A stretch of DNA of 64,000 bases, taken from NCBI RefSeq assembly GCF_032884065.1, contig NC_088883.1, positions 22,625,637-22,689,636 of the forward strand. The letters are read 5' to 3'. Positions 46,180-56,870 of this stretch are shown here, piece by piece; within the stretch, counting starts at the first letter, position 1, and the number at the start of each line of letters is the position of its first letter. The position numbers were made by a program, and so were the translations under genes. The DNA comes from Artemia franciscana. Lineage: Eukaryota > Arthropoda > Branchiopoda > Anostraca > Artemiidae. The notes beneath the pieces were generated by a model, which did not search any database, was not told where the DNA came from, and was given only the letters and a program-made list of their open reading frames with translations.

Positions 46180-46701
46180 TTTTCTGATACTTGAAACTTT
46201 CAACGATATTTCGCTTGCTCAGCTTGCTCAGAAAATTCAGAACAGAACACGAATTTATTAGTCAAAATCTCAAAAAAGTGATTATGGAACACAATTTTGT
46301 TTTGGCTATGAAACTGTCTCAGAAAATCGGCTTGAGCCATAGCCTTAATTTTTAAGCTTATGTTTCTAATAGGTGATGCCTTGATTCTAAAACTGAATCG
46401 CGCAACAATATTTTAGTATTTAACTTTTTTTCACGCAGAACTCTTTTTTAAATCTTTCTTCTATTTGGCATAACATTTACATTTCTACAATTGCAGGTAT
46501 TCTAACCATACACCTTGGAACACAACTAACACTAAATAACGCTGTTTCGGGCTTTGTTTCTTAGTGAGTAGATTAAACCTTATACAGCTAATACAGCCCT
46601 TATATTTCAATAGCATTCAATTCGGCATAAACGGATTTTCCGAGTCCAACACTGATGCCAGTCTTACAACGTCACATCTAATCGAAGTAGACTTCCAATT
46701 T

Positions 46702-46940
46702 AGGTATTTTCGAAGACTATGCTGCCTTTCTATGACGTACAGATACAGTTCAAATAGGGATAAATCCCTTTATTAGAAAATGAAAAACAATGATAAAAAT
46801 TTGGGATATTTCGATCACATACATAGCGACCGTCAAATAGTAAATAAAAGGTCGTATATGTGACCGAAATATCCAGAATTTTTATCATTGTTTTTCAGTC
46901 TAATAAAGGGATTTATTTCTGTTTGAACTGTTATTTGTAC
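46702..46940. mobile_element. Foldback element FB1, copy 2
   Basis: This is a 239-bp element with long arms. GTTCAAATAGGGATAAATCC, TTTATTAG, AACAATGATAAAAAT and GGATATTTCGATCACATA on the left pair with TATGTGACCGAAATATCC, TTTTTATCATTGTTTTTCAG and CTAATAAAGGGATTTATTTC on the right. It is flanked by perfect 12-bp direct repeats GACTTCCAATTT (46690-46701, 46941-46952). The first bases (AGGTATTTTCGAAGAC) align with those of copy 1 (AGATAATTTTGAAGAC). Confidence 0.87.
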
Positions 46941-46952
46941 GACTTCCAATTT

Positions 46953-47655
46953 TTAGTTTCTTTTAACATTTATGCGCATTAAAGCGTAAATTGAACCATC
47001 AAATTACATGCCATTGAGAAACTTACCTCATTAGTTCTTAAAATAACTAAACATTGACAACCAAACACATTTACAAACATACGAAGCTAACAAAAGCAAA
47101 GTAAACTGAAGCTTAGAGTCTAAGAATGGTGCAAGTTTTACAGCATCAAGTTAAGGCAAACATTTTCATTTATATTGTTGTGAAATAAAAACTCAATTTT
47201 ACTTTTTAAAATAGTGTGTATAATAAAAAAAAAGCCTAAGTTGCGCCATACTAAGACATGAAACTGAAAAAGGCATCTCATTTTCAGACTTACCAAATCA
47301 AGCTAAATTTGAGCAATTACCACAAACGAAAAAAAAGATGATTATCTAGAACAGGGATCCCACATAAAGGTCTAAATTGCACGATGCCTCGCATAACAAG
47401 GAGAATCGCACCTCTTTCTCAGACTTACCGAATCCAACTAAATCTGAATATCACGTTAATTAACAGAAAGGAAAACTTATTTAAAATTATATACTAAAGC
47501 TTCTTTTTATATTATCTAAATTTATTAATTTAATTTCATCTATTTAATGTAGTGTTTCGAATCTTAATATATCCTCGTGTATTTTCTATTGCTCAAATTT
47601 ATGGAATTGTTTTCTATTTGGTGATGAACTTCTTAGTGTTTCGTCTTGACACCTT

Positions 47656-47730
<75 letters not shown>

Positions 47731-48447
47731 AAGAGAAAGAAAACGCACCCAAATTAGAGATGACACAAAGAAACTAAGAAATTAGCATAATTTTCGAAGA
47801 GATGTTGCCAAGCATTAGCGATCAATTTCTGATCAAAATAGGAGAAATCCTATTTTTCGGATTTAAAATTTGTTGTTTCTTATCAGTGACTAGTTTAGAT
47901 ACACATATACAGTCATCGGCCAATGACCGAATATTTCACCCACAAAAATGGGCATAGTCAAGCAATTTTGTCTCCCTTCCATATTTACCTAGCCTCAATT
48001 ATGGCCTATTGCTATGCATTACTTGCCTATGCACTAAATTATAATATGCTGCAGAATTATTACTAAATGAGCTATGCGTGGAAGCAGTGATGTATCAATT
48101 TGGCATACAATTCACCTAAAGCCCTTTATAATTTATTATAATTTACTTTACTTTACTTGTATAATATATATAATTTATAATTTATTATATATAATTTATT
48201 ATACTTTATAATAAACTTATACTTATAATTTATTATACTTTATAATAAACTTATACTTATAATTTATTATCTACATATATATTTCCTTTATAATTTTCAT
48301 CATTTTATATGTAAAATAATTATCCTCTCCCCTGAAAAAAAAAACTCTCACCTTCACAATAACTAAAAATTCATTAGAAAGATTTTTCGCAACAGTGCCC
48401 GAAAGTGTCGTATTGCCAGGTCATAAAGGCACATCAATAGAAAATAT
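46953..48447. other. AT-rich intergenic DNA
   Basis: It includes the trinucleotide tract at 47657-47730 and, at 48128-48270, an AT-only stretch with a tandem TATAATAAACTTATACTTA unit. No gene is supported. Confidence 0.45.
47657..47730. repeat. (ACT)n microsatellite, about 25 repeats
   Basis: This is an uninterrupted ACT trinucleotide run. The poly-threonine open frame over it (47552-47785) is a by-product. Confidence 0.97.
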
Positions 48448-48690
48448 ACACAATAATCCCTATTGACATAGAAGTATAATATTAATAATAATTAAACAAA
48501 TTTGTAAGAGAAGTTATCTTGGTTCATAATATACTAATTAAAACATAGATTTAAATATACAGGAGTAGTTACTCTTTGAGAGAGGCTATCAAACTGGAAA
48601 AATGAAGGTCTGGGGTTCAATCCCTGGTTAGGCTTCGGCAACGTCTTGTTGGTATTTGTATTAGTTTGTCTAATAAAAACCAGAAATGAA
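48448..48690 (+). repeat. Dispersed repeat D, copy 2
   Basis: This is the second copy of the repeat at 40785-41035, with the same landmarks. Its GGGGTTCAATCCCTGG is closer to an RNA polymerase III B box than that of copy 1. Confidence 0.75.
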
Positions 48691-48859
48691 TAATAAAAAC
48701 ACCTTCACAATAACTGAAAATTCGTTAGAAAGATCTTGTAATCAGTACAACCCAATCACAGGAGAGCCCAAAAGTGTCGTACATAAAGGCACATCACTAG
48801 AAAATGGCGCCCATTCAATCCCAGGAATCTAAAATTCTTTTAGCAAATTTTCCTTTACC

Positions 48860-49212
48860 TTTGGAACAATCACAAAGGAACGAAGACAATAACTTGAAAG
48901 TACTTAATGAAAGGTAAGATTTTAGTGATAAAAACCTAGCATAAAATAAAATCTTTACCTTTTTAACTCTTCCTTTAGCCTAGGCATTTTAAAGCCTTAC
49001 CTTTTTCACCTTTTTAATTCTTTAATTCTTTAATTCTTCTTTACCTTTTTAACACTTCCTTTAGCCTAGGCATTTTAAAACCTTACGTTTTTAATCTTTT
49101 TAATTCTTTAACTCTTCTTTACCTTTCTAGCTCTCCATCACTAAAACCTTACCTTTCTTTAAATACTTTCAAGTTATTTTCTTCGTTCCTTTGTGATTGT
49201 TCCAAAGGATTC
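48860..49212. mobile_element. Foldback element beside the phosphatidylserine synthase exon
   Basis: The left arm (about 48860-48930) has CTTTGGAACAATCACAAAGG, AACGAAGACAATAACTTGAA, AGTACTTAATGAAAGGTAAG and TTTTAGTGAT. The right arm (about 49136-49212) is its close inverted copy. The interior contains a tandem duplication of about 100 bp marked by CTTCCTTTAGCCTAGGCATT at about 48971 and 49060. It lies in the predicted intron downstream of the donor at 49275. Confidence 0.8.
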
Positions 49213-49275
49213 ACCCCTTCCATGAAAACTAGGTAATAACCCCTCCTCAAACACTTAATAGAAAGAAAAACTTAC

Positions 49276-49826
49276 TAAGCGACTTGTTATTAAGAATACT
49301 CCCATTTGCAAAAACAGGATTGCCAGATGAAGACATTTTCACATTTTTATGCTTTTTGCTGTGCCACCTAACGCATCCGTAAACACACAAAGTAGACAAC
49401 GCCATCTGCACAAGCAGCCAAAACACAATCCATCTAATCTGAGTCTGTGTAAAAATTTTCCAACCAAATTTCAAACAAATAATTGTTTCAACACACATTA
49501 TGGCACTATAAATCCAACACTGTGTTCCATAACGTTTGCAGAGAGTATCAGTTACATAGGAATAATATTGACGCATAGATGGCGCTACAAACAAACCAAT
49601 TAACCCAAGCCGTATTACGTTTAGTGGATGTCCGGGGGGTAATTCAAATATATGCTTGAGGAAGAATGTGTTCAATTCTGATATCTGAAAAAAGAATGTC
49701 AATTGGCAAATAGCCAAGAATCTCATATATGTACATTTCGGGTCTAGCCATCGTACGTAGGTCCAACTTTCGGGTGTGAATTGTAGAACAGCTCGCTTGA
49801 TTTTTCCCTTTGCAGTCTGAATGCTC
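49276..49826 (-). CDS. PTDSS: Phosphatidylserine synthase, exon with C-terminal catalytic half
   Basis: This exon gives 183 residues of a phosphatidylserine synthase, a multi-pass endoplasmic reticulum enzyme that swaps the head group of phosphatidylcholine or phosphatidylethanolamine for serine. Family hallmarks are GKIKRAVLQFTPESWTYVRW, CQLTFFFQISELNTFFLKHI, APSMRQYYSYVTDTLCKRYG, TQCWIYSAIMCVETIICLKF and IFTQTQIRWIVFWLL. At least three hydrophobic segments fit membrane spans. It starts at an acceptor (TTCTTAG, ending at 49827 on the minus strand) and joins the exon at 53410-53259 in phase 2, completing an Arg codon. An open frame continues past 49276 to a stop at 49247, but GCTTA/GTAAGT at 49276-49270 is a strong donor, so the tail SKFFFLLSV is probably intron and the true C-terminus lies in a further exon I could not find. 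Whether it is the PTDSS1 or PTDSS2 type is undecided. Confidence 0.93.
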
Positions 49827-52800
49827 CTAAGAATAAAAATAAACGTGACAATAAATAAAAATCGAGCTTAAAATAAAACCTAAATAAAAACTTCGTTCTA
49901 ATTTATTTTTTTCATTATAATTATTTTATATTTATTTCTTATAATATATATATTTATCATTTCAGTAGTTTTCAGTTTATTATTAGACCTAAAATATAAC
50001 ATTTTATCTCATAAACTAAAAGGAAATAAAGAACAATCCTTACAACTAAAAATAACCGTAAAATAAATTTACAAAAAAAATATTCGACAAGAAAAATAAA
50101 ACTGTTGCAAACATCAGAACGTTCAGTAATGAAAATTAAAAAATATAGAAATAAAAAAATATAGAAATAAGAAATTAAAAATCAAGGCGCTAAATTAAAA
50201 AATAAAGAAACATGGCTAAAAAATCAGCAAAAACATAGATAAAATATATTTTTGGGGCCGTGTCCAGGATTTTTGTTCGGGGTGAGTTTTTTTTTCGGAG
50301 GGGGATGGGGTACACAAAAAATTTAAAAACGCATTAAAAGTTTTTTACATGCATTTATTTTACGTTTTGACGAGTCGGAAAAACATTTCACTGGGAAAGG
50401 ACAGCTGTATTAGTCCAGTAAAATGAATTTCGATACTATTCGAGCTCCTGAATAAAGTCACTAAAATCGACTCCTTTTCGTCACTATGATTTTTGTCATA
50501 ATTTTACAAAACCAATGAACTTATTGGACTCTCCTATTGGACTATCTATCTCGGCTTTTTCTACAATTAGCCATGACTAGAGGCCCACATCTATTCGATT
50601 TCAACTCAAAGTCCAATAAGAGAGGGAAACTTACTCCCGCTGTTTAACTGTGCCATTTAATCAAACACTTGGAAAACTATAAGTTTTATGACTAACTTAG
50701 CTCTATGACTATCAACCTTAGTTCTACGACCCTAGGAATGACGCATGGACGAATAATAGATAGACATATCTATTAACAAATGAGCTAACATCCGCTATCT
50801 GTCTTGGCTTTTTCTACAATTAGCCATGACTTAATGCCCACAACTATTCGATTTTAATTCAAATTCGATTTAATTCGTGCCGACTCGTGACGCGAAATGA
50901 GATCACTTTACAAAATAACTGAGAGCAATATAAAACATATTCAAATGGACCTAATTCAATCTTGAGAGTGAAAGGAATTCACTTAAGACACCTTTATAAA
51001 CTGCTGAGATGTCTCAGCCAGTGTGCGAGTTGAACTTAGTTTGCGAATTCCAAGAATAATAAGTTTCATTTCAGAATACTATTAGTAAAGTTTAAGCAAC
51101 AGAAACCAGAAGTAGTTTCAAATTTCATTTCAACTTGTTTCATTTTAAGCATAAGATACAAAAAAATTGAAATACAGAGATAGAACACGCAAATTTGCAT
51201 AAACGAAAAATTATTGTGAACTGTTTTTGTGTTTTAGAATTCCCCTTAAATTTCTGTAACTTCACATGTTTTATTCTTTATATAAGGAAATTTCAATAGT
51301 ATCACAGAAAGTTCTGCAGTGAGATAGGACATATCAGAGGCCACCTCGCCAGATAAGGTCAAAGTCTTGCTTGAAATAGATGAAAAGTTGGTAAATTTCT
51401 TTGTCAAATTCCAGGTACCGCTCAAAGACTTGTTTGATAAATACATGATAAATGAATACCTGACAGGCGAATATATAGAAATAGATACGTCTACATATTA
51501 CATAATTGATTGAGAATGACATTTTTGTGGTCTCAAAGCTTTAGGGCCATCATTTACAAGTTTGTCAGTGATGAAATGGGTTATTGTTTAATGACGATAT
51601 TCTGACACAATGATGTGACATAATGATGCTATTATTTAATGATTCTAAAATGGGCTATTATTTAACAGAACATTATTATTAGGAAAAAAATTGTAAGAAA
51701 TCAAGTGATGAATATGAATATCCAAAATTCTAAAAAATTCGTTGAAGAAAGGACGCTTCTTTTAATTTATGGCTGAAACTTCTCTTAAGTCATATGCATC
51801 AATAATGACAGCTATAAAGTCAGTGAGTGTGCGATCAGACGCATGAATTCTGATTGATTTCTTGACATAGTTTTTTTTTTCCAAATTCCATGTATCACTC
51901 CATGATTTTTTTGATGACATATAATTCATTTATGACGTATCTGTTGTGACAAAATTCTGCTTGATGGGCTGTCGATGAATTGGTTGTCCGGTGTAGTAGC
52001 TTTTTCGTTGGTTCGTTATCTCATTGATTTCCCAACCGTGATTCATAATAAAGAAAAAAAGTTTCTTGGCTGACTTTTGAAGCAATGGTAATCCAATCAC
52101 CTCTGCCAAGCCAGGACTGTTGCCACCCTCATATGTATCGTCTTAATTTTGCGATTGTCCTCGCATGGAAATCCCACTTGGCGTCACGACATCACCAAGT
52201 AAAGAGTGAGTTAAACGTCCTCAGGATGGATCCACGTGGCGATAGGTCCAGCGTGATCACTATCACCAGTGTTCCCCTTTAGATATATTTATCGCCTAGA
52301 GATGGATACTTTGGCTATTGAAGAACCCCCAGAGACTGGACCCGTCGTGATCCTCATCCTTTTATTCTAAGGCGAGGGTATCCTCCTTGCATGGAGAATA
52401 TTCCCCTGTGTCCTGGGGACGCACCTGAGTTGCTTGGAAAAGCACCTGAGAAGTTACTCAAGAGTCTGACTGCAACTTCACTGATTGCAGAGCTGTCATT
52501 ATTAATGCATAGACCTGAGAGAAGTTTTAAGCATAAAAAATTGTAAATATTAAGTTTTAAGGAACATTTATTTTAAATATTAGCTATAAAATATAAGTTT
52601 ATTTATAAACATTAGTCATTATATTTATAAATATAAGTAATAAAATATTAGCGATAAAAGTTAGCAATAAAACTTTACTCTAAAGTTGTCAGCATTATTG
52701 TTGATGGTGGAGAAATTGGGCGACTCAAACAAACGAATCTCCACTTGACAATACCCTTCGTCTAGGGCAGTGGATCTCCACCGATTTTGGTTCATGCCCC

Positions 52801-53258
52801 AGATATGCATTTCTTAAATCATGATGCTTCCCTCATGAAATTTAACGTTTTTATTCAAAATGTTGCGTGTATTCACCTGATATTCCGTGTATTCACCAAA
52901 ACCCATCTGAAGGAAGCTTAAAAGGCTAACTTGGTACAATTTTTGGGGTCGTCCTCTAGGCATACCTAATACTAATAAAAAATATTGTCGGAGTACAACA
53001 TCTTTTATACAACGTACAACATCACTGAAATAATATCATGCATCTTTTTTATTTTTTAAATTCATTTGGAAGTGACATTATTCACACGAAATTTTTATTT
53101 ATTTTTTCTTAATTAAGGCTCTTAAGTATAGTCGACCGAAAAGTACACGTCCTGCCCACGACCGATCAAAATATTGTCGCCTGCGCCCCCCATCACGGAC
53201 CTGGGGTCACTTCGAAGTAATTAAATTGAACAATTAAAAAATAAACAAAACAAATTAC
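49827..53258 (-). other. Intron of the phosphatidylserine synthase gene
   Basis: This 3432-bp intron is bounded by GTAATT (donor at 53258) and TTCTTAG (acceptor). Contents: an AT-rich region to 50230; a copy of repeat F at about 50255-50400; a local duplication (TCGGCTTTTTCTACAATTAG and GCCATGACT at about 50555 and 50806, period about 255 bp); a GC-richer unrecognised patch at 52085-52500; and AT-rich sequence to 52680. Short open frames (51246-51446, 52085-52282) are unsupported. Confidence 0.8.
50255..50400 (+). repeat. Repeat F, second copy
   Basis: TTTACATGCATTTATTTTAC and ACGAGTCGGAAAAACATTTC recur in diverged form at 61925-61980 and, inverted, at 23730-23800. Confidence 0.45.
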
Positions 53259-53410
53259 CTAATAGATTCCCACTTGTACTCGCGCATTTCCAAAAACTTG
53301 CAAATTTGCATTCCGGCGTAAATGCCAAGTCCATTGCAAAGTAATACGTCCAAAATTATCGCATCCCACCAGCACTCCACAAAGTTAGGCAGCAAATGAG
53401 CAAAAGCGAT
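53259..53410 (-). CDS. PTDSS: Phosphatidylserine synthase, middle exon
   Basis: This 152-nt exon encodes [50 protein letters not shown] plus two bases of an Arg codon. NF-ECWWD--ILD-LLCN-GI--GM is one of the most conserved segments of the family and includes probable active-site acidic residues (my inference). The acceptor TGTCTTTTAG ends at 53411 and the donor is AG/GTAATT at 53259/53258. It joins the upstream exon in phase 0 and the downstream exon in phase 2, with frame preserved across both junctions. Confidence 0.95.
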
Positions 53411-53461
53411 CTAAAAGACAAAAAAAAAAGTGAAAAATAGTTCTCATTATTTTATTGCTAA

Positions 53462-53765
53462 TACTACTATTAAAAACTTATTGCAGCACCAAGCCACCTG
53501 AGGCCAACACAGTTGCGCGTGCTCTTCCACCATTCCAATCTATTCAAAGCTTCTCACTTTATACCCTCACAAGAAGTTTCGATTTCCCTTAAATCTTTCC
53601 TTAAGACATCCTCCCGCCCCGTCCGAGAATGACCTTCTTTTCATTTGGCCCTAGATGGTTGACCGCAAAAGACGACCTTTGGCAGTCTGACGACCTTCCT
53701 CCGAAGAACGTTGTCATCTCAACGTAGTAATTTCAACCTTTTCCTCATTATACCCCTAAAAAGCG
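53462..53765 (-). pseudogene. LINE C-terminal remnant (RLPK family), copy 2
   Basis: On the minus strand it retains GTCGTCAGACTGCC, GGTCATTCTCGGACGGGGCG, GGAGGATGTCTTAAGG, TTTGAATAGATTGGAATGG and TGTGTTGGCCTCAGGTGGCT, followed by TAGTAGTATTAGC at its 3' end. It matches the copies at 43965 and 59546. It lies in the intron upstream of the middle phosphatidylserine synthase exon, in the same orientation as that gene. Confidence 0.75.
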
Positions 53766-53799
53766 GGACCCATATAGCTTACTGTTTGAGGTTAATGGT

Positions 53800-53920
53800 G
53801 TGATTCTGTAAGCTCAGTCAGAGTCGACACAGCTCTAAATGAGTACCTGGAGAAATCTGGGGGGAAAACACGGGAAGCGTCGGAAGATTTTCCCCCCAAC
53901 CAGACATTGCACTCCCGACA
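53800..53920 (+). mobile_element. SINE family S2 fragment, copy 3
   Basis: The body sequence TGAGTACCTGGAGAAATCTG followed by AGCGT and ATTGCACTCCCG matches the body of the S2 elements at 39385 and 41150 in the opposite orientation. The tRNA-like head is missing or unrecognisable. Confidence 0.6.
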
Positions 53921-54700
53921 AAAGACAAAAAATCACGATATAGGTATATGCGTTGCATATAACCTTGGTCAGCAAGAGAAAAAGTTTTCATTTTTACTGT
54001 TTGAGATACGGTCTGTGTTTATTCACAGCACTGAAAATAAATTTAAACAGTATATTCATTCCCTATATCAACCATTATCCAAAGCCGGGCAGAGATGCAC
54101 CTGCTCCGGAGAACATATAAACAAGTAGAACATAAGCAATATTAAATTTGTTAATGCGTAGGCACGCGTGTGTTATCGGTATTCGCAGCCAAGAAAAGAT
54201 ATAAGACGAATCGGGCGTCTAGGGGATAAGGAAGAACACAATACGTTGAAGAGATAAAAAAGGAAATGAGAATAATTGGTATGGCTGTAATAATGCAAAA
54301 GGTAAGGATAGTATTTGTTTATGAATGGAAAGATAAGCCATAACGTGATTACATTTGATTAGGAAATTTGGCGCTTCGCATTGATATTTCAGTTCCAAAG
54401 TTTTATCAATGTTTTCTCTAAGGGAAATTACTTCATGGACATGAATGTAGACTTGCAGCTAAATAAAATATATTATTGTCTGTAGTACTGAGGAACTCAC
54501 TAAGGAGATAATCAAATATTTAAACTACTAAAACTAAAATAATTACTTGCTAGTTTATTTTCCTTGATAGGAATGTCTCTTGATTTCCCGATTCTTAAAT
54601 TTTACTTCGTAATATGCACGTGCACACAAAAAATATCGGAAAAACTGTTAAAGGGGGAAGTCCTCGCAGCCAGTTTCCCAGTTTAGGTCTTTGCACTCAA
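53921..54700. other. Intronic DNA
   Basis: This lies in the 5.7-kb intron of the phosphatidylserine synthase gene. I see nothing else; a 73-codon plus-strand frame at 53907-54128 is unsupported. Confidence 0.4.
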
Positions 54701-54707
54701 GCCCAAT

Positions 54708-54944
54708 TCAATGGATTGGCTCCAGTTTCCAACAAGAATCTCTATGTTTGAGGAAAATGGAGTCACAGTCTTGCAGAAACGAAATAACACCTAGCGAAGG
54801 AGCTGTAAGGTTGGATAAATCCAGACTTGACTGTACGTATGCCTTTTCTGCCATAAAAGAATAAGTTTCGTCGAAGAGTTCACTATCACCTTGAATAAGC
54901 TTTGAAGCACACATCGAACACTTGTGCCAAGTGAGCAGCTTCAT
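54708..54944 (-). pseudogene. Unrecognised coding-like remnant, possibly transposase
   Basis: This 78-codon minus-strand frame begins MKLLTWHKCSMCASKLIQGD and continues ELFDETYSFMAEKAYVQSSL, PSLGVISFLQDCDSIFLKHR. Its composition is coding-like and less AT-biased than its neighbours. A second open stretch just upstream on the same strand (55300-54960) reads TGNSEPIPDQGNILVDFLSQ and LLLDEENEGFNEVSDSLKLY in another frame. The CxxC followed by an R/Y-rich region and a PS-x-x-V-x-FL segment recalls the C-terminus of P-type (THAP9-like) transposases. This is weak, and a decayed host gene is the alternative. Confidence 0.35.
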
Positions 54945-55798
54945 AACAGCAAAACAAAGGATATATGTAAAAGTATAATTTTAGAGACTGTCAGATACTT
55001 CATTGAAGCCTTCATTCTCTTCATCCAAAAGAAGGTTATTGCTTTGGTGAGCCGTGGTAAGTCCAGTCAGCTTCACCTGTTGTATGTCACTTTTTTTCTG
55101 TGAAAGGAAGTCGACTAAAATGTTTCCCTGGTCAGGAATTGGCTCAGAGTTGCCTGTATTTTTACAGCATTGTCCACGAATCTTTGTAAAGCATCAAATA
55201 AAAAAAAATAAAAAAAAAACTCATCCCCGTCTCATTCTACAGAAAAGAAAATCCAGAAATGCACATTACCAAAATCATTTGTTTTGTCATCTGCAATAGT
55301 CTTTTGATATGTCATATTAAAGCTAATAATTAAGCTACAGTCAATTATGCGAGCAAGGCCATTGGCAGACACTCTGGCTCTAAAAATTGCAAGTTGTAAG
55401 ATTTGCAAGTTCGTGGCAGAATATTTACAACAGTAATAACAGCTAGCAAAACTGTATATTCTTCTTATAATACAAATACAGTTCTTTTTATGTCCTTAAT
55501 TTTCTGAAAGCTCACTAAACATTTCACGAAAAACAGTTCTTAACAGACGTTTGGTATTTTCTTGGATAGGGCTATTCCACCAGTTTTTAGAAGAAAAACA
55601 AAGATCCTACATCAAATTTCGCAGGGCTTTTTTAGCCCAAAAAAACATAAATAAGAAAAATTCAAGTGAACATTTTTCCTTACCAATAAGAAAAAAGTTT
55701 TGACGCTCCACGGCGCAATATTACTATCTAAAACCACAGACTATTATGAATCCTAATAGATCATCTGTGCTAAAACTATTAGGTTACCCGTTTGTGGT

Positions 55799-55952
55799 TA
55801 TTTATTTTATTATTTAAGAATTAACGACGCTTCTTGACTACTATGGTCCCTGCGTCGGCCATGCACTGCATTCCTGCAGCGTGATTCGATCTCTGGGTCC
55901 CGTATTACCAAGCTAAGGTCAAATCCACTGCGCCACCACAGAACGCCCCCCC
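55799..55952 (-). mobile_element. tRNA-derived SINE, family S1, copy 2
   Basis: The minus strand reads TCTGTGGTGGCGCAGTGGAT (A box), GAGATCGAATCACG (B box), GAAGCGTCGTTAATTC and an A-rich tail AAATAATAAAATAAATA. Direct repeats CCCGTTTGTGGT at 55787-55798 and 55953-55964 are the target duplication. It is the same family as 40567-40711. Confidence 0.9.
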
Positions 55953-55964
55953 CCCGTTTGTGGT

Positions 55965-56745
55965 AAAATATTTTGTAGCAAATTTCAAATAGTCCCGACA
56001 CTTCGTGGATCCCTTTCCCACTATTTACGAAATTCCGGCTATTTCCCTGTTGCAGTGTTGATTAGAAGTTAGCACTAGACATACCCGTGTTTGCTAAAAT
56101 TTAATCCAACCCCCCCCCCCTTTTTTGAAATCCTGCATAGGCCACTCAGTTAAGTCATACCTGTGAGATGGAACACAAGCGAACCACTTTGCCGGCTCAC
56201 CCAATTTCTTTCTGCTTTCGTAATCACGAACAATACAAATTATCACCATCATTCACTGACTGAGAGATGTACACTGAATTCTTGATGGACGAGGAAATGG
56301 GCGGAACTTTTATACGCGCCAAGACTGTAGTAGCCAAACATTATCCAGTCGTGATTATTTAGTATGACATTATTCAGTGTGATGACTCATATAGACTTTC
56401 GTTAAATCTTATTTAAAAAACGAATTAACTGGCTAGAATTTTGTCCGACTAATTCCTAAGCTAGAATTTTCGGCATTATTTCTGGAAATGTCTCGAATCA
56501 CGTTTGTGATAGACTTGGCAAACAAGATACGAAGCTAAGTCTTAAACAGGTCTTAGAGATTATTGACCAAGTCGCTATGAGGTGGGTAATGATGAAACTG
56601 AAGAAGAAGCAGATAAACTTCTTTGCTTTTGGTGGTGCTACAATTAAGTATGGGTCTTGCAAGGTGGATGGGTGCGACGGGGATTTGAGCAAAATCCAAA
56701 ATTTGAAGAAAAATGGATGAGTTTAACTGAGTACCACAGGGAAGC
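55965..56745. other. Intronic DNA
   Basis: A stretch at 56480-56720 is less AT-biased and reads as an interrupted coding-like sequence on the plus strand (LSLKQVLEIIDQVAMRWVMM), but I cannot assign it. Otherwise nothing is recognised. Confidence 0.3.
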
Positions 56746-56749
56746 CATC

Positions 56750-56870
56750 CTAACCAAATGGACGGCACACTGGACTTCGAATCCTATTACCTTTAGAACA
56801 TGAGTTCAAATCCTAGTGTCGCCAATCCTTCGACTTGGGAACACAGAAAAGTCAGTTGCCAAATCACTTA
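56750..56870 (+). mobile_element. tRNA-derived SINE-like element, family S4
   Basis: TAACCAAATGGACGGCACAC, TGGACTTCGAATCC is an A-box-like region, and CATGAGTTCAAATCCTAGTG carries a B box (GAGTTCAAATCC) at tRNA-like spacing. It is followed by GTCGCCAATCC. I see only one copy and no target duplication. Confidence 0.55.

Noticed and set aside
47552-47785. Open frame with a long poly-threonine run
   Set aside because: It is a by-product of the (ACT)n microsatellite.
52766-53210. hAT-like left end (CAGTGGATCTCCACC followed by TTTTGG)
   Set aside because: Only one end is seen. No matching inverted right end or 8-bp duplication was found, so chance or a solitary remnant cannot be separated.
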